Part shown: piece after piece, positions 1-6,842 of the stretch
Position numbering within the stretch: the first letter of the stretch is position 1
Layout of the letters: every line of letters starts with the position of its first letter
Source of the DNA: Microbacterium pygmaeum
GTDB taxonomy: Bacteria > Actinomycetota > Actinomycetes > Actinomycetales > Microbacteriaceae
Reading direction: 5' to 3'
NCBI RefSeq assembly: GCF_900100885.1
Contig: NZ_LT629692.1
Span: forward strand, 3,162,001 to 3,226,000
Length of the DNA stretch: 64,000 nucleotides
Translations under genes and position numbers: made by a program
Notes under the pieces: model-generated
Databases searched by the model: none
What the model saw: the letters and a program-made list of their open reading frames with translations, nothing else
What the model was told of the DNA's origin: nothing

Positions 1-139
1 GGAACGCTTCCGATCCGGTTCGCAGCCCGACGACCCCACGGGAATACTTGTCGTCGGCGTCCGTTGGGATCCGGAGTGCGCGAGCCGCGTCCTGCGCCGT
101 CCACGTTTCGACCTCGTCGTCTCCCCGCTCGCCCGCCAT
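1..139 (-). CDS. nnrD: NAD(P)H-hydrate dehydratase, N-terminal fragment
   Basis: The gene is cut by the window start and only the first 46 codons are visible. From the ATG at 139 the peptide includes WTAQDAARALRIP and then DDKYSRGVVGLRTGS at about residues 32-46. That DKYSRG-V-G-TGS block is the N-terminal signature of ADP-dependent NAD(P)H-hydrate dehydratase, the ribokinase-like enzyme that repairs hydrated NAD(P)H. Whether an epimerase domain is fused cannot be seen. The gene diverges from the OYE gene. Its ATG overlaps an ATG on the plus strand (CATG at 137-140), which argues that the plus-strand gene starts further in. Confidence 0.62.
   Translation of the reverse strand, partial: MAGERGDDEVETWTAQDAARALRIPTDADDKYSRGVVGLRTGSEAF
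40..65 (+). promoter_or_regulatory. possible SigH/SigR-type promoter for the OYE gene
   Basis: GGGAATA at 40-46 is followed after 16 nt by GTT at 63-65, with a C just before the GTT. This resembles the thiol-stress ECF sigma consensus GGGAAT-N16-19-GTT. It would give a leader of about 100 nt. The spacing differs by two bases from the better match upstream of sigH, and the site lies inside the divergent gene, so it is only a candidate. Confidence 0.3.
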
Positions 140-170
140 GGCGACACCCTACCCGCGTTGGAGTTCCTCC

Positions 171-1238
171 TTGTCCCTCCTCTTCTCTCCCCTCGCCCTT
201 GGCCGACTGACCGCGCGGAACCGGCTGTGGGTCGCCCCGATGTGCCAGTACAGCGCCGTCGACGGGGTCCCCCAGGAGTGGCATCACACCCACCTCGCGC
301 AGTTCGCCTCCGGCGGTGCGGGCATCGTGATCGCGGAGGCGACGGCGGTCTCGTCCGAGGGGCGCATCTCGCCCGAGGACACCGGGCTCTACAACGACGC
401 GCAGCGCGACGCGTGGGCGCCGATCACGGCGGCGATCCGGGCCCGCGGAGCGCTCGCGGGCGTGCAGCTGGCCCACGCGGGGCGAAAGGCCTCGACGTGG
501 TCGCCGTTCTCCGGGCGCCGGGGGTCGGTCCCGTCGGACGAGGGCGGATGGCAGCCCGTCGCACCATCGGCGATCGCGTTCGACGGGTTCGCCGAGCCCG
601 TCGCCATGGACGCGTCGGCCATCGACCGCCTCGTCGCGGATTTCGCCGCAGCCGCCGGGCGTGCGATCGAGGCCGGCTTCGAGGTCCTCGAGATCCATGC
701 CGCGCACGGCTACCTCCTGCACCAGTTCCTCTCGCCGCTGTCGAACTCCCGCGACGACGAGTACGGCGGATCCCTGGAGAACCGCGCCCGACTGCTGCTG
801 CGCGTCGTCGACGCGGTGAGGGATGCCGCACCCGATGCGCCGCTCCTGGTGCGCTTCTCGGCATCGGACTGGGCGCCGGGCGGCTGGGACCTCGAGGAGA
901 CGACCATGATCGCCCGCGAGGTCGCCGCGCGGGGGGCCGATCTTGTGGACATCTCCAGCGGTGGTCTCGTGGCCTCGCAGCAGATCGTCGTCGGCCCGGG
1001 GTACCAGGTCGACTTCGCCGCGCAGGTGCGCCGCGGCGCCGGCGTGCCGGTCAGCGCCGTCGGACTGATCACGGATGCGGCGCAGGCCGAGGCGATCCTC
1101 GCCTCCGGCGACGCGGACGCGATCATGGCGGGCAGGGAGTGGCTCCGTGACCCGCACTTCGCGCTCCGCGCCTCCGGCGAGCTGGGCGCCGACATCGACT
1201 ACTGGCCGAAGCAGTACGTCCGCGCGCGTCCGGCCTGA
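171..1238 (+). CDS. NADH:flavin oxidoreductase / Old Yellow Enzyme, YqjM type
   Basis: This is an FMN-dependent ene-reductase that reduces activated C=C bonds with NAD(P)H; the physiological substrate is unknown. The TIM barrel runs through all 355 residues. The N-terminus LFSPLALGRLTARNRLWVAP with MCQYSA is the YqjM-type start, HAAHGYLLHQFLSPLSN is the OYE family signature with the His pair, and SRDDEYGGS with the ENRARLLL segment follows. I chose TTG at 171 because GGAG at 160-163 lies 7 nt upstream and the product then begins MSLLFSPL as in the family. The ATG at 138 would overlap the start codon of the divergent gene and has no ribosome site. Such enzymes are often in thiol-stress regulons, and a SigH-like motif lies upstream. 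Confidence 0.85.
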   Translation: MSLLFSPLALGRLTARNRLWVAPMCQYSAVDGVPQEWHHTHLAQFASGGAGIVIAEATAVSSEGRISPEDTGLYNDAQRDAWAPITAAIRARGALAGVQLAHAGRKASTWSPFSGRRGSVPSDEGGWQPVAPSAIAFDGFAEPVAMDASAIDRLVADFAAAAGRAIEAGFEVLEIHAAHGYLLHQFLSPLSNSRDDEYGGSLENRARLLLRVVDAVRDAAPDAPLLVRFSASDWAPGGWDLEETTMIAREVAARGADLVDISSGGLVASQQIVVGPGYQVDFAAQVRRGAGVPVSAVGLITDAAQAEAILASGDADAIMAGREWLRDPHFALRASGELGADIDYWPKQYVRARPA

Positions 1239-1258
1239 CCCTCCTCGGGCCGGACGCG
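1225..1258. terminator. bidirectional hairpin between convergent genes
   Basis: CGCGTCCGGCC at 1225-1235 pairs perfectly with GGCCGGACGCG at 1248-1258. The 12-nt loop carries the OYE stop codon. There is no clear T-tract, as is common in high-GC actinobacteria. It sits between two tail-to-tail genes. Confidence 0.55.
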
Positions 1259-1265
1259 GCGCGGA

Positions 1266-2321
1266 TCAGCCGCGGCGGCGCGTCGCGTCCTGCACTTCGC
1301 CGATCAGCTCTTCGATGATGTCCTCGAGGAAGAGCACCGCAGTCGTCTCCCCAGCCTCGTTGCGCACGCGCGCGAGGTGGCGGCCCGCCCGGCGCATCAG
1401 CGCCAGCGCGTCCTCGAGGTCGGTGCTCTCCAGCACCGGGACCATCTGGTGGATGCGCTTGGCCGGAATCGGCTGGACCACGTCGGCCGCAGCATCCGGA
1501 CCCTCCGCCGCCCGCAGGATGTCCTTGAGATGCACGTAGCCCAGCGGCACGCCCGCGTCGTCCACGATCACGTATCGGGAGAAGCCGTGCTTGGCGACGG
1601 AGCGCTCGATCTTGTGCGGGGTCACCGACTCCGGAAGGGTCACCAGCTGCGAGAGCGGCACAGCGATGTCCTTGGCCTTCTTGTCGGTGAATTCCAGCGC
1701 GGCGGACACCGTGCCGGCCGCGTCGTCCAGGACGCCCTCGATGCGCGACTGGTTGACGATCGTCGTGACCTCTTCGAGGGTGAAGGTCGAGGCCGCCTCA
1801 TCCTTCGGCTCGACGCCGAACAGCCGGACCGCGTGGTTGGCGATCCAGTTCAGGGTGACGATCACCGGGTGGAAGAGCTTCGAGACCCACACCAGCGGCG
1901 TGGCGAGCATCAGCACCGCGCGGTCGGGAACCGAGAACGCGAGGTTCTTGGGGACCATCTCGCCGAACACGACGTGCAGGTACGAGACCAGCAGCAGCGC
2001 CACCACGAACGCGATGATGTCCACCGTGCCCTCTTCGAGCCCGGTCAGGCCGAGCGGCCCGGCGAGCAGGTGGTGGATCGCCGGCTCGGAGACGTTCAGG
2101 ATCAGCAACGAGCAGATCGTGATGCCGAGCTGACTCGTGGCGAGCATGAGCGTCGCGTGCTCCATCGCATAGAGGGCCGTCTTCGCTGAGCGCGACCCGC
2201 GCTCGGCGAGCGGCTCGATCTGCGATCGGCGCGCGGAGATGACGGCGAACTCGGCGCCGACGAAGAAGGCATTGAAGGCCAGCAGCACGACCAGCCATGC
2301 GATTCCTGCCCAGTCGCTCAT
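1266..2321 (-). CDS. CNNM/HlyC-CorC family membrane protein (short form)
   Basis: A 351-residue membrane protein with an N-terminal DUF21/CNNM domain (residues 1 to about 180, hydrophobic segments starting WAGIAWLVVLLAFNAFF, with the conserved GAEFAVISARR turn), then a CBS pair to about residue 340. It lacks the C-terminal CorC_HlyC domain carried by its upstream partner. The family includes CorC/MpfA/CNNM Mg/Co transport proteins; transport here is inferred. Its ATG overlaps the upstream stop (ATGA). It is preceded by GGGAGGTGAG, the best ribosome site in the region, so the pair is translationally coupled. Confidence 0.85.
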   Translation of the reverse strand: MSDWAGIAWLVVLLAFNAFFVGAEFAVISARRSQIEPLAERGSRSAKTALYAMEHATLMLATSQLGITICSLLILNVSEPAIHHLLAGPLGLTGLEEGTVDIIAFVVALLLVSYLHVVFGEMVPKNLAFSVPDRAVLMLATPLVWVSKLFHPVIVTLNWIANHAVRLFGVEPKDEAASTFTLEEVTTIVNQSRIEGVLDDAAGTVSAALEFTDKKAKDIAVPLSQLVTLPESVTPHKIERSVAKHGFSRYVIVDDAGVPLGYVHLKDILRAAEGPDAAADVVQPIPAKRIHQMVPVLESTDLEDALALMRRAGRHLARVRNEAGETTAVLFLEDIIEELIGEVQDATRRRG

Positions 2322-3652
2322 CGCCGCTCACCTCCCGCGGTCGCGTCCTGCGCTTCGTCGGGCATCGGGGTGTGCACGAACCGGACGCGGTCGACGCGTC
2401 GTCCGTCCATGCGCAGCACCTCGAGGGTGCCGTCCTCGATGTCGAGGGTGTCGCCGGATGCCGGGATGCGCTCGAGCACGCTCATGATGTAGCCGCCGAT
2501 GGTGTCGTACACGTCGCCTTCCGGAATGCGGATGCCGGTGCGATCGCGCAGCTCGTCGGGGCGCAGTTCGCCGGGGAAGACGATCGCCTCATCGGAGCGC
2601 ACGATGCCGGCGCGGCGCCGGTCGTGCTCGTCGAGCACCTCGCCCACGATCTCCTCGACGAGGTCTTCGAGGGTGACGACGCCGGCTGTTCCGCCGTACT
2701 CGTCGACGACCACGGCCATCTGGTAGCCGCGTGCCCGCAGCTCGGACATGAGGGTGTCCAGGTGCACGGCCTCGGGGACGCGCAGCGGCTCGGTCGCGAG
2801 TGCGGCGGCGGGGACGTCCTCACGACGGTCGCGGGGCACGCCGACGGCGGCCTTGAGGTGCACGATGCCGATGATGTCGTCCATCGAGTCCTCGTAGACC
2901 GGGAAGCGGCTGTGGCCGGTGCGACGGGCGAGCTGGATGACCTCTTCGGCCGAGTCGTCTGCGGCGAGGGCGTGGATGCTGGGACGCGGCGTCATCACAT
3001 CGGCCGCGCTCAGGCGGGCGAAGGTGAGGCTGCGATCCAGCAGCGACGCGGTGTCCTCTTCGAGTACGCCCGCGATCGCCGAGCGGCGCACGAGACTGGA
3101 GAGCTCCTCCGCGGTGCGGGCGCCGGAGAGCTCCTCCTTCGGCTCGATGCCGATCAGGCGAAGCACGCCGTTCGCGCTGCCGTTGAGCACGATGATCGCC
3201 GGCTTGAAGACCGTCGTGAACGCGGTCTGGAACGGGATCACGAGCTTGGCGGTCTGCCGAGGTACGGCGAGCGCGAAGTTCTTCGGGATCAGCTCGCCGA
3301 GGATCATCGACAGGATCGTCGCCAGCGTCACCGCGATGATGGTGGCCAGCGGCGTCACGACGCCATCGGGCCACCCCCACGCCGTGAAGACGGGACGCAG
3401 CAGGTTCGAGATCGCCGGTTCCATCGCGTACCCGGTGAGCAGCGTAGTCAGCGTGATGCCGAGTTGCGCGCTCGAGAGGTGCGTCGAGGTGATCCGCAGT
3501 GCGCTGATCGTCATCGACAGGCGGCTTTCGCCCGCGTCGCGGCGCGCTTCGAGGTCGGCGCGGTCGAGGTTGACGAGCGCGAACTCGCTCGCGACGAACA
3601 GGCCGGTCCCGACTGTGAGCAGGAGCCCCACGCCCAGCAAGATGTAGTCCAT
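2318..3652 (-). CDS. CNNM/HlyC-CorC family membrane protein (full length)
   Basis: A 444-residue paralogue of the downstream gene. The DUF21/CNNM transmembrane domain (1 to about 195, opening MDYILLGVGLLLTVGTG, then ASEFALVNLDR) is followed by two CBS motifs (about 215-335, with FPVYEDSMDDIIGIVHLKA and AVVVDEYGGTAGVVTLEDLVE). A C-terminal CorC_HlyC domain covers about 350-425. Family members bind ATP-Mg at the CBS pair and export Mg or Co. The ATG at 3652 overlaps the stop of a 27-residue upstream ORF (TGATG), so expression probably depends on translation of that leader. Confidence 0.86.
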   Translation of the reverse strand: MDYILLGVGLLLTVGTGLFVASEFALVNLDRADLEARRDAGESRLSMTISALRITSTHLSSAQLGITLTTLLTGYAMEPAISNLLRPVFTAWGWPDGVVTPLATIIAVTLATILSMILGELIPKNFALAVPRQTAKLVIPFQTAFTTVFKPAIIVLNGSANGVLRLIGIEPKEELSGARTAEELSSLVRRSAIAGVLEEDTASLLDRSLTFARLSAADVMTPRPSIHALAADDSAEEVIQLARRTGHSRFPVYEDSMDDIIGIVHLKAAVGVPRDRREDVPAAALATEPLRVPEAVHLDTLMSELRARGYQMAVVVDEYGGTAGVVTLEDLVEEIVGEVLDEHDRRRAGIVRSDEAIVFPGELRPDELRDRTGIRIPEGDVYDTIGGYIMSVLERIPASGDTLDIEDGTLEVLRMDGRRVDRVRFVHTPMPDEAQDATAGGERR

Positions 3653-3735
3653 CAGGCATCACCCCCAGCCTGTGCATCGAGTGCGGCGGCGGGTGCGGGT
3701 CGGTGGGGCCTGGGTCTACTGGGGGGGTCGTCCAT
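3652..3735 (-). CDS. proline-rich 27-aa leader peptide upstream of the CNNM genes
   Basis: An ATG at 3735 opens a 27-codon frame beginning MDDPPSRPRPHRPAPAAA. Prolines are at residues 4, 5, 8, 10, 13 and 15, with Asp at 2 and 3, and the tail is Ala/Gly-rich. Its TGA overlaps the ATG of the CNNM gene (TGATG). A TAGACT hexamer lies 10 nt before the ATG, so the message would begin almost at this ORF. I see no homology. The Asp/Pro-rich start resembles the Mg-sensing leader MgtL of enterobacteria, and the downstream family handles Mg/Co, so a regulatory leader is a reasonable inference. A chance short ORF remains possible. Confidence 0.45.
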   Translation of the reverse strand: MDDPPSRPRPHRPAPAAALDAQAGGDA

Positions 3736-3745
3736 CGTGCCGGCA

Positions 3746-3751
3746 AGTCTA
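3746..3751 (-). promoter_or_regulatory. -10 hexamer TAGACT upstream of the CNNM operon
   Basis: TAGACT on the minus strand (3751 to 3746) fits the actinobacterial TANNNT -10. It would start the transcript a few bases before the leader ATG at 3735. No convincing -35 is visible. The rest of the gap up to 3872 shows nothing else. Confidence 0.45.
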
Positions 3752-3872
3752 CGGCAGGCCGGCTGGGCCGCGGCTCCGGGGCCTCGGCCTCACCGCGCGC
3801 GGCGCGCCGCAGCATCCGCTCCCTGTCCCTACCACTCCCCCTGGTCCTCCCCACCACGCTCGCTCGCGCGGT

Positions 3873-3920
3873 TGTTTCCTGCTTACGCGCCGCGAATCGC
3901 TGCAGCGCGGGCAGGAAACA
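3873..3920. repeat. imperfect palindrome A (REP-like)
   Basis: TGTTTCCTGC at 3873-3882 pairs perfectly with GCAGGAAACA at 3911-3920. A smaller inner pair, CGCGC (3886-3890) and GCGCG (3905-3909), lies within. The outer arm resembles palindrome B at 5075-5118 beyond the other end of the AbiEi-like gene. It could act as a terminator of that gene or be a REP-type element. Confidence 0.55.
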
Positions 3921-3926
3921 GCAGCG

Positions 3927-3994
3927 CCGCCTCCTCAGACGCGGAACTGCCCCAGCCGCGCCGCCTCCTCAGACGCGGAACTGCCCCAGCCGCG
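3927..3994. repeat. 34-bp tandem duplication over a gene end
   Basis: Two identical 34-bp copies, 3927-3960 and 3961-3994, start CCGCCTCCTCAGACGCGGAA. The second copy contains the stop codon and last seven codons of the AbiEi-like gene, so the gene's 3' end has been duplicated. This looks like a recent slippage or short-homology event. Confidence 0.85.
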
Positions 3995-4949
3995 GCCTCG
4001 GGCGGCTGCTCGGCAGTCCGGCGGCCGACAGGATGTCGTACAGCAGGCGCGGGTCGTGCAGTGCGGGTGTGCGCCACCGGGACAGACGGCTGACGATCCG
4101 CAGGAGTTCATCAGCGCGATCCTTCTCCTCGAGGAGCGCTTCCTGAGGCGTCCGGCCCCGCAGGATCCGCGGGTCCAGATACTTGCCGACGCCGTCGTAC
4201 TCGGCCGCGTGATCGTGCTCGGCGAAGAAGAAATCCGGGTACGCGATTCGTCCGCTGGGCAGATCGAAGCGCTGCTGCAGCACCGGCGTCGGAAACCCGA
4301 GCCGATCGATCAGGACTCGACTGTGGCTCTCGCGCACCGAATCGGAGAGCGCTGTCGCGAACGCCGTCGCCCGGGCGACCTTCGCCCCACCGCGCGTGAT
4401 CGACGTGCTCGACGTCAGCGTCCTGATCGCATCGAGCCGAGTCAGTGGACCTCCCACTCGCTTCGCCCAGAGCGCCTGGTCGAAGACGACGACGCCCTCT
4501 GTGAAGGGCAGGTCGGCCGCCAGGTCGATGGCCGTCTGTGCCGGGCTGGTGATCCAGTGCGACCGCCACGGCACGAGTTCGACGTCCTTCGTGCCGAGCG
4601 CTCGGCGACGAAACGCTCCGGAGGACCTGCCGCCGCGCGCGCGGTCGGTTCGGACTTCCACCAGTGTCGGCCAGGGTCCCAGGGTGTCGATCCCCCACAC
4701 TGCGGCTGCCGCGTGGTGGCTGACGATCAGCTGACCGCGGGCGCGAGCGGTCGCTTCGAGGACGCGCAGGTAGTGCCGGTCCCGGGGCTTCAGCGCCTCC
4801 CAATCCTGCCGGTGGACGTACGAGCCCGCGACGATGCGCACGACGCTTCCCTCATCGACGAGCCGGCGGAGGCGACGGTCGTTGACCGGCTCGCCCTCCC
4901 TCTCGCGTCGACGATGGACGATCACGGGGTGCTCGGTGCGCGGAACCAT
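3969..4949 (-). CDS. AbiEi-antitoxin-like protein with nuclease-fold C-terminus, orphan
   Basis: A 326-residue protein with two parts. Residues 20-75 look like the winged-helix AbiEi_4 domain of type IV toxin-antitoxin antitoxins (NDRRLRRLVDEGSVVRIVAG, then SYVHRQDW). A middle segment has SHHAAAAVWGI and ITSPAQTAIDLAADL, typical of this family. The C-terminus (about 220-300) has ESHSRVLIDRLGFP, YPDFFFAEHDHAAEYDGVGK and EEKDRADELL. The order E, D, E-x-D, K suggests a PD-(D/E)XK/Vsr-like nuclease fold. No AbiEii toxin gene is adjacent, so any antitoxin role is unproven. The start at 4949 has only a poor site (GGGCGG directly before ATG). It is isolated between palindromes and tandem duplications, suggesting an accessory insertion. 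Confidence 0.65.
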   Translation of the reverse strand: MVPRTEHPVIVHRRREREGEPVNDRRLRRLVDEGSVVRIVAGSYVHRQDWEALKPRDRHYLRVLEATARARGQLIVSHHAAAAVWGIDTLGPWPTLVEVRTDRARGGRSSGAFRRRALGTKDVELVPWRSHWITSPAQTAIDLAADLPFTEGVVVFDQALWAKRVGGPLTRLDAIRTLTSSTSITRGGAKVARATAFATALSDSVRESHSRVLIDRLGFPTPVLQQRFDLPSGRIAYPDFFFAEHDHAAEYDGVGKYLDPRILRGRTPQEALLEEKDRADELLRIVSRLSRWRTPALHDPRLLYDILSAAGLPSSRPRPRLGQFRV

Positions 4950-5074
4950 CCGCCCAGATTGAGCGCTGGTGACGCACGGCGCCGCTGATCCGCGGGTTCG
5001 GTGGACAGCGGGCGTCCCACCGCCCCCTGTGCAGAGGACGCCGCCTGGCCGTGAGAACTACGTCGACGCTGCTG

Positions 5075-5118
5075 TTTCCTGTTTCAGCGGCGCAGATCTG
5101 TGGCGCGGCAACAGGAAA
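5075..5118. repeat. 44-bp quasi-palindrome B
   Basis: TTTCCTGTT (5075-5083) pairs with AACAGGAAA (5110-5118) around a CAGATCTG core at 5093-5100, with further GCG/CGC matches between. The outer sequence TGTTTCCTG(C/T)TT is shared with palindrome A at 3873, making the two elements relatives that bracket the AbiEi-like gene. Confidence 0.6.
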
Positions 5119-5120
5119 GT

Positions 5121-5187
5121 GCCGCGCAGACGGGGTTGAGGGGGGCGGATGCCGCGCAGACGGGGTTGAGGGGGGCGGATGCCGCGC
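5121..5187. repeat. 30-bp tandem repeat, 2.2 copies
   Basis: The unit starting GCCGCGCAGACGGGGTTGAG occurs at 5121-5150 and 5151-5180, with a partial third copy to 5187. It directly follows palindrome B and precedes the guaB1 stop at 5213. Apart from palindrome B and these copies I see nothing in 4950-5212. Confidence 0.8.
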
Positions 5188-5212
5188 CGCGGCGCGCACG
5201 GCGCCCCCGCGC

Positions 5213-6670
5213 TCACCAGCTGACCGGGAGCGCCTTGCCCTCCTCATACCCCGCCGCCGACTGCAGTCCCACGCGCGCGCGATCCTGGAACTCCGCGACC
5301 GAGGTCGCCCCCGCGTAGGTGAACGAGGACCGCACGCCGGACGTGATCATGTCGATCAGATCCTCGAGCCCGGGGCGCAGCGGGTCGAGGTAGATCTTCG
5401 ACGACGAGATGCCCTCGGCGAACAGCTCCTTGCGGGCCAGCTCGTAGGGCTCCAGCCGGCCGAAGCGGTCGTGGACGGCCTTGGTCGAGGCCATCCCCCA
5501 CGACTCCTTGTACAGCCGGCCGGATGCATCGACCTCGAGTTCGCCGGGTGCCTCGATCGTCCCGGCGAACCAGGAGCCGATCATGACGGATGCCGCGCCC
5601 GCCGCCAGGGCGAGGGCGACGTCCCGGGGGTAGCGCACGCCACCGTCCGCCCAGACGTGCGCGCCCATGAGGCGGGCCGCCTCGGCCGTCTCGAGGACGG
5701 CGGAGAACTGCGGGCGGCCGACCGCGGTCATCATTCGTGTGGTGCACATCGCGCCGGGTCCGACCCCGACCTTGAGGATCGTCGCGCCGGCGGTGACCAG
5801 GTCGTGGACGCCGTCGGCGGTGACGATGTTGCCCGCGGCGATCGGAATCCCGAGCCCGAGCTCGGACACGGTGCGCAGTGCCCGCAGCATCCCCCCCTGG
5901 TGGCCGTGGGCTGTGTCCACGACGAGCACATCGACGCCCGCGGCGGCCAGCGCACGCGCCTTCGCGGCGACATCGCCGTTGATGCCCACGGCCGCAGCAA
6001 CGCTCAGCCGTCCGGACGCATCGACCGCCGGACGGTACAGGGTGCTGCGCAGCGCGCTCCGTCGGGACAGGGTGCCCACGACGAATCCGTGGTGCAGGAC
6101 GCACACCGTTTCGGCGTCGGCACCCACGATCAGGTCGAAGGCATGCCGGGCGCTGTCCACGTCGTCCGCATCGATCGATGCCGTGCGGCCTCGGGCGAGG
6201 TCGCCGAGACGGGCATCCGGCAGCGCCGTGCCCAATCGCGTGGCGGGCACCACTCCGAGCACGTCGTCGATCGCGAGCGCCGAGGGCGCGGCATCCGACA
6301 CCACGATCCCGTGGCCCTCGGTCGCCGGCAGCAGGCGGGCGGCCTCGGCCACCGTCGCCGACGGCGGCAGGACGATGGGCGTGTCCCATCGCACGGGCTG
6401 GTCCTTGACCCAGCGGATCGCGGCATCCAGCTCCTGCAGCGGCATGTCCTGCGGCAGTACGCCGAGCCCGCCGCGGCGCGCCAGCGTGGCGGCCAGTCGC
6501 GCGCCGGTGACGGAGTTCATGTTCGCCGAGACGAGCGGGATCGTCGCCGTCGTGCCGTCACCGGGAGACAGGTCGACGTCCAGCCGGCTGGTGATCTCGG
6601 AGCGCCGCGGCACGAGGAAGACATCCGAATAGGTCAGGTCGACGTCGGGCTGATCTCCGTAGAACTCCAT
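5213..6670 (-). CDS. guaB1: GuaB1 family IMP dehydrogenase-related protein
   Basis: A 485-residue protein of the IMPDH/GMP reductase superfamily. The TIM barrel is interrupted by a CBS pair (about 95-215, AIRWVKDQPVRWDTPIVLPP to HHGFVVGTLSRRSALR). The catalytic loop is GVGPGAMCTTRMMTAVGRPQ at about 300-320, with the active-site Cys, and DGGVRYPRDVALALAAGAAS is the phosphate-binding region. The actinobacterial GuaB1 group is thought to act as a GMP reductase in purine salvage rather than as the essential IMPDH. I start at ATG 6670 (MEFYGDQPDVDLTYSDVFLV), matching the family N-terminus; an ATG at 6715 would add 15 unrelated residues. Divergent from kgd. Confidence 0.85.
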   Translation of the reverse strand: MEFYGDQPDVDLTYSDVFLVPRRSEITSRLDVDLSPGDGTTATIPLVSANMNSVTGARLAATLARRGGLGVLPQDMPLQELDAAIRWVKDQPVRWDTPIVLPPSATVAEAARLLPATEGHGIVVSDAAPSALAIDDVLGVVPATRLGTALPDARLGDLARGRTASIDADDVDSARHAFDLIVGADAETVCVLHHGFVVGTLSRRSALRSTLYRPAVDASGRLSVAAAVGINGDVAAKARALAAAGVDVLVVDTAHGHQGGMLRALRTVSELGLGIPIAAGNIVTADGVHDLVTAGATILKVGVGPGAMCTTRMMTAVGRPQFSAVLETAEAARLMGAHVWADGGVRYPRDVALALAAGAASVMIGSWFAGTIEAPGELEVDASGRLYKESWGMASTKAVHDRFGRLEPYELARKELFAEGISSSKIYLDPLRPGLEDLIDMITSGVRSSFTYAGATSVAEFQDRARVGLQSAAGYEEGKALPVSW

Positions 6671-6842
6671 ATCCGAAAGGGTAGTGACTGTTCCTGAGCG
6701 CGAATCGATGCGCAAACGAGTCGTCCTCGCCTTTGGTTCTCAGAGATCGGGCGGGCAGACTGGGGTTAGGCTTAACAGTCGTGCGTGTGGGCCAGGATGC
6801 CCCGCACGTTTCCGCAGTCTTGATGAAAGCAGGCGATCGAGC

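Noticed and set aside
2297..4093. 598-codon plus-strand frame across the CNNM genes
   Set aside because: Complementary shadow of the CNNM genes; His/Asp/Arg-rich product with no domain.
6671..6842. Riboswitch between guaB1 and kgd
   Set aside because: The 172-bp divergent gap shows no recognisable purine, thiamine or other riboswitch core.
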